Below, piece after piece: positions 1 to 11,900 of a stretch of 64,000 bases of DNA (positions within the stretch are counted from its first letter, which is position 1; each line of letters opens with the position of its first letter). The translations under genes were made by a program, and so were the position numbers. The DNA lies in NCBI GenBank assembly GCA_037903355.1, contig JBAJFE010000004.1:5006001-5070000 (forward strand). Direction: 5' to 3'. The stretch comes from Trichuris trichiura (lineage: Eukaryota; Nematoda; Enoplea; Trichinellida; Trichuridae). Under the pieces are notes generated by a model. That model did no database searches. It saw only the letters and a program-made list of their open reading frames with translations, and was not told the DNA's origin.

Positions 1-699
1 TGGCAGAAACTGAGAATGGAATGATATCACATAACAAACCAGTATCCCTCTTGCAACGGGATATGATAATAATAAGAAGGCGTAGCCCATACCTTCTCAA
101 CCTTTTCTTTTGGACGTTGCAAGTACATTCTGATCGTTGGCAACTCCAGTGTTCGTTCCATAGGTTCGATTGGAAGGATTGATGCGTTGAGTCAGCCATG
201 AGTATTTTTGTTTTCAGAGTCTGCTGGTATTTTGATTTTGACTAATGCTGAACCGACCATGGATCGTTCGAGGGGTCACTGAACAGTCTAAGGTCCAGTG
301 ACCGTTCCAGAATCACCGGTCCAAGTGGTCAACCAAGCGCTTTACGAACAGTACACTAAGCCTCACACTGCTAAGTAGTCTTAAGAATGGACAGTCGTGA
401 CAAGAAGTAGTAAACTGACACTTTAAAGACAGGATTCCTTGTAGGTTCTCCTGTGGTCTTTCCAGGATTTTTTCCGTTATTTGCAAGTGTACTTACAAAA
501 TGCAGAAACAAGCAACCTCCTAACAAATGGATGCGCAAGTTGTTAGACAAATCACGGAGAATAAGGTAGTCAACGTTGGGTAGGAGGCACTCTTACATCA
601 TGCTGACGTGTTTTAGAGTGCCAAACTTTGTTCCATCAGAAAAAATTCTTGCAGTGGACGTGGTGATAATTCCATTAGTCATCCAAAAAACGCATTGCG

Positions 700-1590
700 T
701 ATCAGCCATTATATTCTATGAGTACTTCAAGGACCATGCTCATTTCCCAAAGTAACCGACACATGTTGTCCTGAGTGGATATGACTACGTTATCGACTAT
801 TGAGGATTGATTCGCACTACGGCAGTTTTTCTTGACGGACAGTGTCGTGACGTATTCAGCCCGCCGTATCTTCCAAAAACGGGCTGGCAACCCGCAGTTG
901 GCATTTTCCACCTTTGTCGCAAGTCAGCGTCAGTTTGACAGCCATCTTTTTGTTGATCCAGTGTCAATTATTGATCTGAGAACTCTCTGAATTCTCTTTC
1001 TAGCAGCAAATAGAATGGGAGTTAAGACACTCATGTCCTTCGAATTTTCACGAGCAAATGTCAACGGTCATTCGCATACATTTTCTTCAGTCTGTGGTTA
1101 AATTGCGCCATCTCAAATTGATTCAAAAGTTCGTGGAGCGACACCTTCCGCAAAGACAACGAAGGGTTCTTCTTGACTGCTGCTCCGTGGTGCTCTTCCA
1201 TGATGAATTTCCAAGCGATGTTTTCTGAGAAAAATCTGTTCAAGTTTGCCAAAGTCTCGTCGTTAAGGAGTTTCAGCAACGCTCTATTTTCTGGTTCGAA
1301 CTTTGAGAAATTGTGCCTGCAGTACAGACGATCTCTTGCGACATTCCATGAAGCATCGCAACACCAAGATACGTGGATCAGACGAGGTGACCGTAACTAG
1401 TTTCAAGCGCAACACTCCTACAGTCACGCCAAGGAATAATCAGATATAGGCCTTCCTGCAACACTTTCTGCATTTGATGTACTTGGGGTAAGGAAGGTTT
1501 GCAGCAGCTCTTACAAAGGAAAACGCTTTAACAATTTTCTTTCCAGGTAACAGCGGCGCATTATTAGAATGGGCTTAACAGGAACCTTCT
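700..1590 (-). pseudogene. BEL/Pao retrotransposon integrase relic
   Basis: Reading the minus strand from about 1590 down to 700 gives, in order and across several frames, the landmarks of a BEL/Pao integrase. A short P-L-P-like stretch comes first, then KAYI followed by LFLGVTVGVLRLKLV (the family's KxYIxLFTCxVTRAVHLELV region). Next come a CRHNFSKF segment where the SDN(G)xNF motif is expected, ENIAWKFI before a degraded HxGGxWE region, and LHELLNQFE. A C-terminal block follows with RRAEYVTTL, then DNVVI and NMCRLLWEM, matching the WxxEYLxxL and GDLVLIxEDNxPRxxWxxGRVxEV of this family. Stops and frameshifts separate the pieces, and the catalytic and zinc motifs are damaged. No LTR or earlier pol domain was found nearby. 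The family match is by motif order, not by database search. Confidence 0.62.
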
Positions 1591-1599
1591 ACAAACCAA

Positions 1600-2195
1600 T
1601 CACTCTTTTTATTCACTTTACGACTCTTCTTCCCTTTGGAGTCCAAAACTTCTGCCGCAGTACAGCCAATATGTACAGTAAGGTCTCTGTATCCGCCGGC
1701 GATACGTTTCACGGGTTGACCGCGGATAACAGTGAACGTTTTAAGAACGCGTAAATGTCGCGATTTTGAGATGAATGCACATTAGTTGGTGTGAGAGTGA
1801 ACACAGAGTATACGATTGACACTAGGATAAAGTCAAGTGCTTGTACAGGTCAAGCTTTGATGCTTCCAATTAACGGTGTCTTTCACACACATCTCAGAAG
1901 TTTCATTGAATGGCACTCGTTATACTACGCGGCTATTTCCATAATGGTATTACGGAAATTCGACCCGTAAAATTTATTTTGCGAAGCTGTTAGGAAGAGT
2001 CTGTTTTCCAAATTTTACAGGTCCAACTTGAGTAATCCTAGTACACATTTGCACACGTTTGTTAGAAAGAGCTTCATTCTCCATGCAATGCGCAGCTATT
2101 TATTTAGTATTTAATGTGTATCCAGAAATCAGTGAATCATCGATAAAGAAGAACACAATGCCTCTAGTTTGTTACCGTTTTGCAACATGAAATTG
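1600..2195. other. No recognised gene
   Basis: I see no coding exon, RNA gene or repeat with recognisable ends here. Reading frames are short and interrupted. Confidence 0.4.
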
Positions 2196-2203
2196 CTCTA
2201 AGC

Positions 2204-2589
2204 CAGGCATGTCAAACTGGCGGTCCTTTGCAAATGCATTTACGGTTTTCAAAAAGGATGCTGTACAAAATGAGTGAGCAGTCGTAAATAAATGTTCATG
2301 TCAAACATCTTGAAGACAAGGTGCTTCTTAATTGCTTGCTTCATTTCAAGCAGTTGTAATTTTTGCACAGTGTAATTGTTGTTGCTACACAAAATTTTAT
2401 ATTGCCGTTTAAAGTTCCGTTCCTTTGTCGTATAACTTTGTTACTTCGCATTCATGAGCAAGGACAAACCATACATATTTACATTGTGTCTATGTATAAG
2501 GAACAAAAATGTTCTGCAGCAATTTCTGTTAAAAGGCTTGAGCAAGTCGTCAGTGCGGCCCTCAGGGGTCCCTCTGTTTGACATGTCTG
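2204..2589. mobile_element. hAT-type MITE (386 bp)
   Basis: The ends are imperfect inverted repeats: CAGGCATGTCAAACTGGCGG at the left, and CAGACATGTCAAACAGAGGG as the reverse complement of the right end. They are flanked by an 8-bp target duplication, CTCTAAGC at 2196-2203 and CTCTAAGT at 2590-2597. A CAG start, a TGTCAAAC core and an 8-bp duplication are typical of hAT elements. No transposase is encoded; a short minus-strand lysine-rich frame inside is not recognisable. It is a non-autonomous element. Confidence 0.72.
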
Positions 2590-2599
2590 CTCTAAGTTA

Positions 2600-5500
2600 T
2601 CTGCTACGCTAGCCTGACTACAGAGAAGAACAATCGTTGTCACAAAAAAGTAAATAAAACTGATGATAACTAAGTAAGGCAGCTGATTAATTTAATGATT
2701 AATTCGACTCACACAGGTAGAAAAGGCAAAGAACAACTTATACTTCTTATGCAAGCAGCAAATTGCCTAACCTTAAAGTGCGTGGGCGGGAAAGAGAGAA
2801 ACCGCTGATTTGGAGCCCTTATTGTACTTAATCCCCGCATGTAGCAGCCATTCACGCCAAAGTCAAAGCAGCGGGTCCATCGGAATAGTCTGGAGCCGAC
2901 TATTATACGAAAGTTCAGATTTACTGGTTTAGCTTCTTATTCAGACTAGGTGATCATTCGTAGAAATTTGACTCTGCTAGTATTCATTATGAAAAAATAT
3001 GATATTTTACGTCCGTTTAATTGCGGAAAAGTGAGAGAAAATGGAAAGAAACGGAGCTTTCTGGGCATCCGAGTTCGCCATCAAAGTTTGAAGTAAAGAG
3101 CGTCTTGACGGAACACTGGCCTGCTGTAAAGAAAGTCGCAACCGAGTGTTTGTTGTCTACGCCTATGCGCACGATGAGGCAGAGGGCAGACGAATTAAAA
3201 CGTGGCGCTACTGCATCAGTTCTAAGTATTCTTTGCAGCAAAAAAACGTTACCTGAACGTGAATCGCAAGCACAGGTATGTATTTTGACTATGAAAATCT
3301 GCTAGTTATTGTTGGTCATTCGTTTCTCTGGGCCATCAGGAAAGGAAATTTGCAAAAGAGTGATCTGATCAAAAGATGGATCACAGCTTTTTTGCGCTAC
3401 GGTGAAGTATTGTGGGAGAACACTTGCGCCAAGAACGAAGGCTTCGTTTCGCTGAACTGTTTACTGATGTAAGCGAGTACACGATAGAGGAAAGAGTCGC
3501 TACACCTCAGTTCCCGTAATCTTATATAGACGAATACGGGGCCATTTTGGGGTGAACGGCTCGTTGGTCAGTAACCTTAAGCGGGGTCGCGCATCACCGA
3601 AGAGGCGACCTCATCCGCTAGACGCGGCCTCGATACGGCCGCATCCCCTGTACCACAGGGGGGACGACGTCGACGCCAGCCACTTCGAGGCATCATCCCA
3701 CTGCGCCCTGAGGGGGGGTCCGGTTCACTGGCCAGCATTGCCACGAGTATAGTTTGAAGAGATGCTTGTCTGTTAGCTTTCTTTCACATTCGCATACTAT
3801 CGCATCTCTGTGTAAACTTGGTTTACAAATAGCGGTACTTCTTTGCTTCAGTAACGTTTCGTTGCACCTTCAGCTGGTGAGAGTGTTCTTTTGGAGGTTC
3901 CCATCGTGACTTTCCCATCTGTACCATTCAGCCATTTCAAGTAAGTTGGGTTCATATAATCGAGTACAGGGGTCCCCGAATTGCGATACATTTCGTTCCA
4001 AGGGTTCATCGAAAGTCGGAAAATCTAACCAATGCACTTAATTCCGTTCTGATCCCCGGAGGCGGTGGTTTACTAGTGGTAGCTTCCCCATTGGCCTCCT
4101 TTGGATACAAGTTGGTTCAGTGCCATCATTGATGTATGTTTAGTTTTTGACTTATGCTTAAGTAGACAAACTGCACGGTACCGACAGATTTCAGCAAAGA
4201 CACAGGAACGGCCACTGCTGGACGCCCTCATGGCATAACGGATACGAAAAGCTGCAACAAACCCGTAATGAAGAATAGAACTGATGAAACATCAAGGGTT
4301 TATAGAGCCTGACTTAACAAACTTAAGCTTTTGAATTAGCATACAATACAGAGTAGTCATGTCGTACAAGGCTTCTTTACAATACAGCACTTCTGTTCTG
4401 GAGTTAATAACACAGAACTCTGTATATGGCATTAATGTACATACAGACACATACGACAGCTCACCGATGCATTCTATGTACTCAACCGATACTAGCAAGG
4501 TTAGTAAGGGTATAGCGGCAAAATTATGAACTTCCTTTCCTTCTTGACTCAATGATAGTTGGAAGAAGATGATGATGTGATGATGGTTGACTGATAGAAT
4601 AGCGTTCCAGTAGTAGGCTGCATTAGGGAGGCACTAGGTTTTGTTTCTATGTTCTTCTGTATCCCATTGTGTATTCCTTCGTAACGAGCAAAGGCATTTG
4701 GATCTAGCAGTCAACTTTCACAGATCTGTCGCAGTAGCTATCTCCTATATACACGTACATATGAATAACAACGTACAAATTTAGAAGCGAATGTGTTTTG
4801 CTAACGAACCCCTCGTAAGTCTGGGACCCCTGTACTTAAAAGGCAAGTCTATTAAAGTTGCAGCATGGTTCACAGGTATTCCTTAATCGCAAAGTTTGCA
4901 AATCTAAAAGGAGAAGAGGCACTGGAACGTTTTCTGTGTGCCGTTGCGTTTGTCGTACGCTCGAGCCTGTTTCGGGCGCCCAAATTGATCACGCTATTCT
5001 ATTCATCGATTGTCGTGGGCATCGCAGCATTAAAGCCGAGGCTGGCAAAAAGTTTCAAGCGTTTCTGACTACAAAAACAAGTGCCTGTTCTGTACCCTGC
5101 TGTGTGGATCGTCGTAAAAAGTTGTTTGTCTTCCGTAATCGTCTGTAGTGAAACATATACTGAGAAACCTTGCAAAGAAGAAGCGCCTTCGCCTGCGATT
5201 GGCCAGACGAAGTGACCTGCGGGTTTACGCGTTACCTCCATGGAGCTAAACACGGATAAATTAGTCAGCTCGCAACCGTGCCTGCTGAAGGCCTTTGCCT
5301 GATGTACGAAAACGGCTTCTGCAAATAAATTTGCATGCTTCCATTCACACTTTGTAAGCCGACTCACCTCTAATTTTAACATTTCAGATAATCAGTGTGC
5401 GAAATTTACCAGTCAGAATAGGGAGCACAAAAGCCGCGGGCGTTCGTGTCTCTGAACTTGAGGTACAGAGATCTAGACGCAGTGGTGTATTAATGATTCT

Positions 5501-6620
5501 TGCGATGGCACAAGGATTATGTGTGTGCTAACTATGTTTGTAGGCCAACAAAACAAGGACTGAAATTAAACAAATAAGACGTCCTGGATTTCATCCTGCA
5601 TTTCACAGCATGCGGCACTTCTGCCTTTAGAGACTTCCTCTGGTTTAAAAACTCAAACTTCGAAAAACTTTCGGTCTCAGAGTCATAACCCGAAAAAATT
5701 CGAAGTAATACCATTTGATATCACGCTCAAAGTGTCGCTTATGGTGCATTCTTTGCCATTCGCATGACGCTTTCGGTATTTTGCGTTTCAGGATTTTGTG
5801 TGCCGCAGGGATTCGTCGAATCAGGCGTGATTGCAAAGCCTAACATGCAGAGGAAACGGGCAGTAGTTTCTTACTGAGGTTCCAGGAAGACCAGGCTGGC
5901 GACACAAGTTGCGAAATTGCCAGAACAAGGCTTGACAGGATGCAAATCAGATGCCACCTGTATCGAAACATTGACTCAAAGAATATCATGGAAGACATGA
6001 TCGAAACTTCTGTGGCTGTTTAACATTCCCCAAAATGTTTACGTAGACTGGACCTAGAACTGGGTGCTGGCATTGCCTCTCGCACGGTTGCGAAACCAAC
6101 AAAGCTCTTTCCGTTTGGCATAATTTGTCGACGGGCACGAACAAAAGTATTAAGTTTCATGCCTTTGTTAATATTTTATGAATGAGTTCGGTCCTTATTT
6201 AATAAAGTTCACAAGGTTTTCAGGACACCTGATTCCTGTCTTGAACGTGCGTATGGAAAGACTGAAACTGAATAGGCTGCCAGAAGAAAAGGCAGACTTC
6301 AAGAGGGACGCGAATTTAAATAAAGTTTCTCGCGTTTTTTGTGGTTTGCTGCCCACCAGTCGTACCGTAACTTCGCGAAAACAGCAAAAAACGCAAGCTG
6401 TACAGGTCGGGGAGCTTTTACGCCGCTTCCTGTTGGACGACGCTTTCCGGGTTTGCGCAAAGATCAGCGCCAAACGGTATTAGCCCGTCCACTCACGTGT
6501 TCGTGCTGATACGGAGGGAGAGACAAAGCACCGCCCCATTCTGTGTGCTCTAACCACCTTAATTGCGCTTTTTGCGCTCACAAAAAAGTGTAGAAATGAA
6601 GACGACCAGCGTTGGATCAA
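2600..6620. other. Intergenic, no recognised gene
   Basis: About 4 kb without a supported gene. A GC-rich block at roughly 3540-3760 contrasts with the AT-richer surroundings but shows no open exon structure. Open frames near 3021-3305 and 4858-5150 have no recognisable motifs and no convincing splice sites. A frame at 6178-6483 is open on both strands, which suggests repeat-derived sequence rather than a gene. Confidence 0.35.
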
Positions 6621-6649
6621 AACTTTATTTTTTAAATTTTGAAATAAAG

Positions 6650-6945
6650 CTTTCATATTGAAATATCTTTATTACGGATGCGATGTCCCGTTGATATGTA
6701 CAATAAACGAAAAGTTTTTCTCTCCGGAGCTTTCGGGTCTGTCGCGACCCGTCTTCAACGGTCAAATGATGTGTGTGGTTTGTGGGACGACATTTATCTT
6801 CCATCACTTTCTAACGTTTGAAACGAGATTTTAAAGTTCTTCTTCTGTGTCTGTCAGCTGCCAGTACTCTTGTAGAAATTTGTTTGTGTGTGGGGGCGAC
6901 CTTGTAGTTTCGTTTTTATTTTTTAACCATTTGTTCCAAAAAAGA
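6650..6945 (-). mobile_element. Solo Penelope-type terminal repeat copy
   Basis: About 290 bp closely resembles the repeats that flank the Penelope-like element near 55860-56130 and, inverted, 58710-59000. Shared landmarks in order are TTTATTACGGAT, GTACAATAAACG, the hammerhead-like block GAGCTTTCGGGTCTGTCGCG, TTTATCTTCCATC, TCTGTGTCTGTCAGCTGCCA and GCGACCTTGTAG. No reverse transcriptase lies beside it, so it is a solo or severely truncated copy. Its hammerhead core is better preserved than those beside the intact element. Confidence 0.7.
6722..6763 (-). ncRNA. Hammerhead-like ribozyme motif
   Basis: On the minus strand the order is ACCG (stem I, with G replacing or shifting the first core C in this copy), TTGAAGAC, helix II GGGTC/GACCC with a short loop, GAAA, then GCTC and CGG closing stem I. 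Stem III is reduced to one G-C pair plus A-U, as reported for hammerheads linked to Penelope-like elements. An extra C between the CTGANGA box and helix II departs from the textbook core. Cleavage activity is inferred, not shown. Confidence 0.5.
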
Positions 6946-6950
6946 CTACA

Positions 6951-7019
6951 TGTTTTCATATTGAAATATCTTTATTACGGGCATCGGATCCGTAATAAAA
7001 ATATTTCAATATGAAAACA
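6951..7019. repeat. 30-bp-arm hairpin of Penelope terminal sequence
   Basis: Positions 6951-6980 and 6990-7019 are reverse complements over 30 bp with one mismatch, separated by a 9-base loop. Each arm carries the TTCATATTGAAATATCTTTA end sequence that also starts the solo copy at about 6650 and ends the right flank of the Penelope-like element near 58985. It marks two element ends joined head to head. Confidence 0.8.
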
Positions 7020-8021
7020 TATAGTCCCGTACAAAAACATCAGATCTTGAAATAAAGCTGTCCAATAGGAATTATTCAAAGCTAATGCCGGAAGACAAGT
7101 TAACAATATAAAAAGGTAAGCTCGTTCGTCGTGAGTCACGCATATGAGCTGAGTATGTTTTTGTCACGAAACTAGCTGCAACTAATGGGCCAAACGTTTA
7201 TGCCGGCTGCAAGTAGCATTCTACTTCTCTTGGAGCAGAGTTCAAGCAGACGATACAATTATCCGGCGGGTACCGACTAATACCATAGAGAATTATGCCA
7301 GCTAACAAGAGAACTTTTTATTTGCCATTCATCTGCATTCTGCATTCCAACCATCATTTAGCCAGCGCTGAAAATGATTTTTAATTTACTGCCTTTTCAG
7401 TTAGCGCTTTAGATCTCCTAGCAACTCAAGCCTTCAGGAGCCCAACAGCTTTCTAGCGCTCTTTGAAATCTTCAAGAGCTCATAGAGCGCTATAGAGCTC
7501 TTGGGAATCACTGGTTTAAGGAAATAGGTTTCCACCTTACTGCAAGTCAGAGAAAGAAAAAGACGGTTATCAGTTCTTCCTGTTTCTTACTTTCTGGTCT
7601 TGTACCTCGCATGCCCATAGAAGAGTAAACAGCACCGATTCATAATGACAGTACTTCGTACTGCCTACTTGGCTTCACTTAATTTAATGATCCGGTTAAA
7701 CTGCATGGCACTGTGAAATCAACTGATTGGTTTGAATTGCAGTTTATGTCCTACGATTGTGTAATCGTAAAACCAAACTGAGAGCCTAATGAGAGTCGAA
7801 TTTTGTAAGGTTCATTGGAACATAATTATTCAAGCTCTTTTTCAGACAGTGCGAAGGTAGCTCAGTGCTCAGTTCCGTTCGTTTTGACCGAAGCAGCCTT
7901 ATTAGGATTGATACCAGACGAAAACAATGTGCGAATACTTACGCTTGCACATGTTCCGCAATGTTGGCGAATTACCTGAAATTCTGTGAAACAGTACGGT
8001 AGTTCATTGTCCTCATGCTTG

Positions 8022-8214
8022 ATGGGAAATGGGTATGGAAGAACCCGTTCGGTGGGAATGCAGTGGCAGAAGTACTTACTACTCCTGTGCATTATAACGT
8101 TACTTGTTTTCTCCTATCATATGCATCGAGATAGATGGCGTCTTCACGAGTACTACGCTCAAAATTCGGAGAAAATGAAACAGGCGTTAGACTCCGTATC
8201 TGCTCAACTTCAAG
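8022..8214 (+). CDS. GOLM1/CASC4-like Golgi membrane protein, coding exon 1
   Basis: This encodes the N-terminus of a type II membrane protein. It has a short basic cytosolic tail (MGNGYGRTRS...), a hydrophobic segment KYLLLLCIITLLVFSYHM at about residues 17-34, and then the start of a lumenal coiled coil. The GxGxGRRS-type start followed by one membrane anchor and a long coiled coil is characteristic of GOLM1/GOLM2 (CASC4) proteins of the Golgi. I place the start at the ATG at 8022; the frame stays open further upstream only from a GTG. The exon ends at a GT donor (CAAG|GTGACT), leaving phase 1, which the exon at 13091 completes. A stronger-looking GTGAGT donor 8 bases downstream would put the next exon out of its coiled-coil frame, so I reject it. 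Confidence 0.66.
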
Positions 8215-8737
8215 GTGACTTGTGAGTAGCTAATGTAGTAAATTTATTAACAGTTTAGATATTATCTGAGATTCGATTTTAGCAATTATTCGGATATTGC
8301 TTTTGGAGTGCGTGCAGCTTTGTTTGTGTAGCCGGGCTTCGAATAAGACAAGCTGTTGCATTCTGCCGGAAGTTCGTGTTAATCGAAATTACGTAATTTG
8401 AGATGCGTGTAAAAAAAGAAATTTAGCGGTTAAATCCAGCCTGTTCTTGATACTTAGATTTGAATCAAAAGGAACAAGAGAATTTTATTGGCTTTTGAGA
8501 AACATGACTTCATTTACGTTCAAATGACTTGTTGCTGTGGGTTAAATAAAGTTGGTCCAAAAATTCCCTACTTTTCCTATGCCCATTTGCATTGGTGCTA
8601 TCGTTTGGTTGACCATGTTTCGACAGGGCTAACATTTTGGTTGGTCTGCCTTACGTCGGATATTGCCAGAAGGGGACATTTGTAAAGGTGTCGAACGGGC
8701 TTTCTTGTACCATCAACTTACGGCCATTGCTTCAGTC

Positions 8738-8943
8738 CATAGTTTCTCAACCTTTTTGCCCCAGGGGTCCCCTAGGCCTTGTCAGGGCTCCCCTAGGCCT
8801 TGTCAGGGCCCCCTAATCCTTGTAAGGGCCCACCGTTTATTGGGACAATATCCTGCCGCATTATCCTCGAGGGCTCCCTCCAGGGCCCCCCTGGCTTCTA
8901 GGGCCCCCCAGGGGGGCCCCAGGGCCCACGTTGAGAAACACTG
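8738..8943. mobile_element. hAT-type MITE with internal GC-rich tandem repeats
   Basis: A 206-bp insertion bounded by a perfect 8-bp duplication CTTCAGTC (8730-8737 and 8944-8951). Its ends are inverted: CATAGTTTCTCAACC at the left and CAGTGTTTCTCAACG as the reverse complement of the right. The inside consists of C/G-rich units containing CCCTAGGCCTTGTCAGGG, repeated about two to three times with decay, then GGGCCCCC runs. It encodes nothing and lies in intron 1 of the GOLM-like gene. Confidence 0.8.
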
Positions 8944-8951
8944 CTTCAGTC

Positions 8952-11900
8952 GCTTTAATTAAAACCCGTTGCTTGCGTATGACTCTTAATCGGCCGCTAC
9001 TGGTTTGCTGCAGTTTTCTGCTGTTGTTTTTGCTTCGGAGCTTTGAGCTTGCTGGCGCTGGTGTTTAGTGGTGGTCAAGTCGATGCACGAAGGCTTTTCG
9101 CTTTGCCTGATCCATTGGGGGTACATGTCGACTTGGCGGAGGTAAACCAGTTCCGATTTCCGGACTGCAAAGGAATGACGGCGGACTAAAGGCAGTGAAC
9201 TAGCGCTAGTGAAGCAGTGGCTGTAATACAACGGCAGAAAGCTTGCCGTCTTGTTCCCATGAAACGTTCTCCCATCAAACGTAGGTAGTTACGTTAGAAA
9301 TAAGTATTTTTTTGAAAATGTGGTGCAATTAGTAGTAAGCTTCCCATCTTTTTTAGGAGGAAATGGCAGGTGGGTGTTTAAGAGGTTTAATAAACTTAAG
9401 CATGTTCAGGCAGTTTATTCTCGCAGTGTAAAGAAAACGGGCGAATAAAGAAAAGAACATTTGATGAAAGAATGGGTCTTGAGGACGTGGACAGTCCGAT
9501 ATTAAGGAAACTAATTGGTTAAGTTGAAGAAGGAACAAGTGAAGTCGACAAGCATCGGAACAAGATAATCTTTTGCCGGGTTGTGTTTGTTTTTTAAAAG
9601 TTTAATATATAAAAGTAAAATGAAAACAAGTTTTAAAGTGTTCGTCAGTTTGTGGTCAGTGTTGAGCCCCAGATGAACTCTTAACGGTGCAGAATTTTGT
9701 TGAATTGATTATGTTTATCCAGCTATCGCTCATTGTCCCTGTTGGTGTTTGACTTGTGCTTCATGTAGATGGACTTTTTTAATTTGGGAGTTATAAAGCC
9801 ACAATCTCTACAGAGGTAAAACCCATCCGCATGGTGGAAGTCATTGTTAGCATCTACCCTGCCATAGAGTAAGGTACAACAATTTGCTTGGTTTGCAAGA
9901 TTGTTCCATAACTCTGTTACGCCGCTCTGTCTGGGTTGATCGTGGCATTGTCTTATATAACACGCCTCCTTAATCTCCTAGAGAAAGTAAAACTTACTGC
10001 ACGGAATTCGGCAGTATAAAGAACCAGGGCATTTACAGGCACACGGAGCAACCGCAGAGGCATATAACTCCCGATTGGTTGCAACGTTTGGCCTACGAGC
10101 CGCTATTCGGCCCTTCTATGTCGCCTGAACACCTTTCAAATTTTTTTTGCATTATTGTAAGTAGACAGATGCCACGTGCGTTCCTCCAGCCAGTCGAACA
10201 GTTCTAGGAAACAATCTTTTTGATTATGAACTTTTTCAGAAATGCACCATTCTTTTATTCACTTATATGACGCTGGCCTCGTTTAATATCACCGCGTTTT
10301 GACAAAATCTCATAGCTCTTTGTGCGCAAATCCGCGCTCACCATAAGGTTCTTTAGCTCCTTATGAAGCAAACTTTTCAATTGTGTGTGAAGCATAAGTG
10401 CACCTCTTCTCGCAGTTGTTCGTTTAGGCCAATGTTTCTCAAGGTCAGGGTCTCCAGGACCTGCCTATGAAAGTTTTCGAGCATATGCGGCACCCAATTC
10501 TGGTTGGCCAATTTCGAGTGTGCTGATTGGCAGGAGGGGAAGAGGGAGGGTAGCCGGGAGGTCGTAGTGTAGGTGCTACACAAAGTTATGTGGGGAAAGC
10601 ATTTCCCGGACAGTGTGTCGAACACTTACTTTCTCACTTCCGAGCTGGCTGCGCCTCCCCTACGGTCCTCCCTTCCAGCCAATCAGAATTGCGGGGCGCA
10701 ACAGCATGCAGCTTTCTCTTAGGCGGGAGACCCATTATCTGATCCGCAGGCCAAAACTTCCTATGCACTTCAACACGATCGCCCCAAAAACGGGAGAAGC
10801 TGTAGAAGCTTTTCATAGACATGAAACACAATCCCGTTACGAAGCACCCCGTGTTCATAAGGATGTGCCAAAAAAACACGGAACGTTACGCTAAAGAAAC
10901 CGACCCCTTCCTGCAGAAAATAATAACTTTCTGAACGTGAATCCATCATTGGTGAAACAAAGAACTTTGAACGAAGCATGTTAAAGGTGCCTCTACAGTG
11001 CGTCCTCATTCCTAAAGAAATCACGGGTCTTTCTCCGTAGCAACCGCGCCCGCTGGCATGTTGCCGCAGTAAGTGATGCGTTTGTCACTGCAGCTTGCTG
11101 CTCGAGCCGGATTGGTTGCCGTTGACGTCATAGAGTTTGCTGGTATTTACGTACATCCATGGAAGTGTAGCTTTTTCGGTGACAAGATAATTATGTAACT
11201 TAGAATCTCTTTTTGCGACGAAATCATGTTTTGCACAGAGGAGTAACGTAGGGAGAGACAGGTCTTTACGAACAGCACCCCCTTATAATCTGTGTTTATG
11301 TCGCTGCTACAACATCAGTTTTTCGCGAGGAAGATAAAGGTAACATTGTGCTTAAGACGTAACCTTACGATCTGTCGAAACAGTGGAATAGACAGAGTTG
11401 CAGAATGATCTTATAAACCACCGAAATTGTTCCTTACTGTATGATAGGGTGCATACTGACAATGTCCTCCGCTATATGGATAGCTTTTCGTCTTTTAGCG
11501 TTGAAGAATAAGAGTCATGAATTTGAAAACCATGGATGAAGGCAGCACTGAGAGGAGAGGACCTCTGACGTAGGACGTAGCAAAAGTGAGGAAGGACAGC
11601 ATTGAAGAAGTGGTGACTTCGGGCGCAGGACGTGGCACGAAAGATAGGACTTCAGGCATAGAACGTAGGACGAAACAAGGGCTCGTCGCGAATAAAAATA
11701 CCTACTTTCGACTTCATTTGCATGACCCTTTTCCTTCATACGTTTGAGCTGCCGTCTTCTGCCACTTGTTGATATTTCATCGTACAGAACTGTCGACTTA
11801 AGGTACAGTAGAAAGTCGATATCAGAATTCGGTGCGGAGAACAATGGACTTCTAGTGCTATTAAAGTTGTCCAAGTTATAAGCCTGTTGGCTTTTAAAAA

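Noticed and set aside
3552..3752. GC-rich block considered as a tRNA, SINE or rRNA fragment
   Set aside because: No A/B box pair, no cloverleaf, no CCA and no poly-A tail could be made out.
6178..6483. A 101-aa plus-strand frame and a 92-aa minus-strand frame over the same bases
   Set aside because: Both strands are equally open, no motif is recognised, and there are no splice or promoter signals.
7986..8225. Upstream start and open-frame end for the GOLM-like first exon
   Set aside because: The frame begins at GTG and its first 12 codons have no support; the family-like start is the ATG at 8022, and splicing at 8214 keeps the coiled-coil frame.
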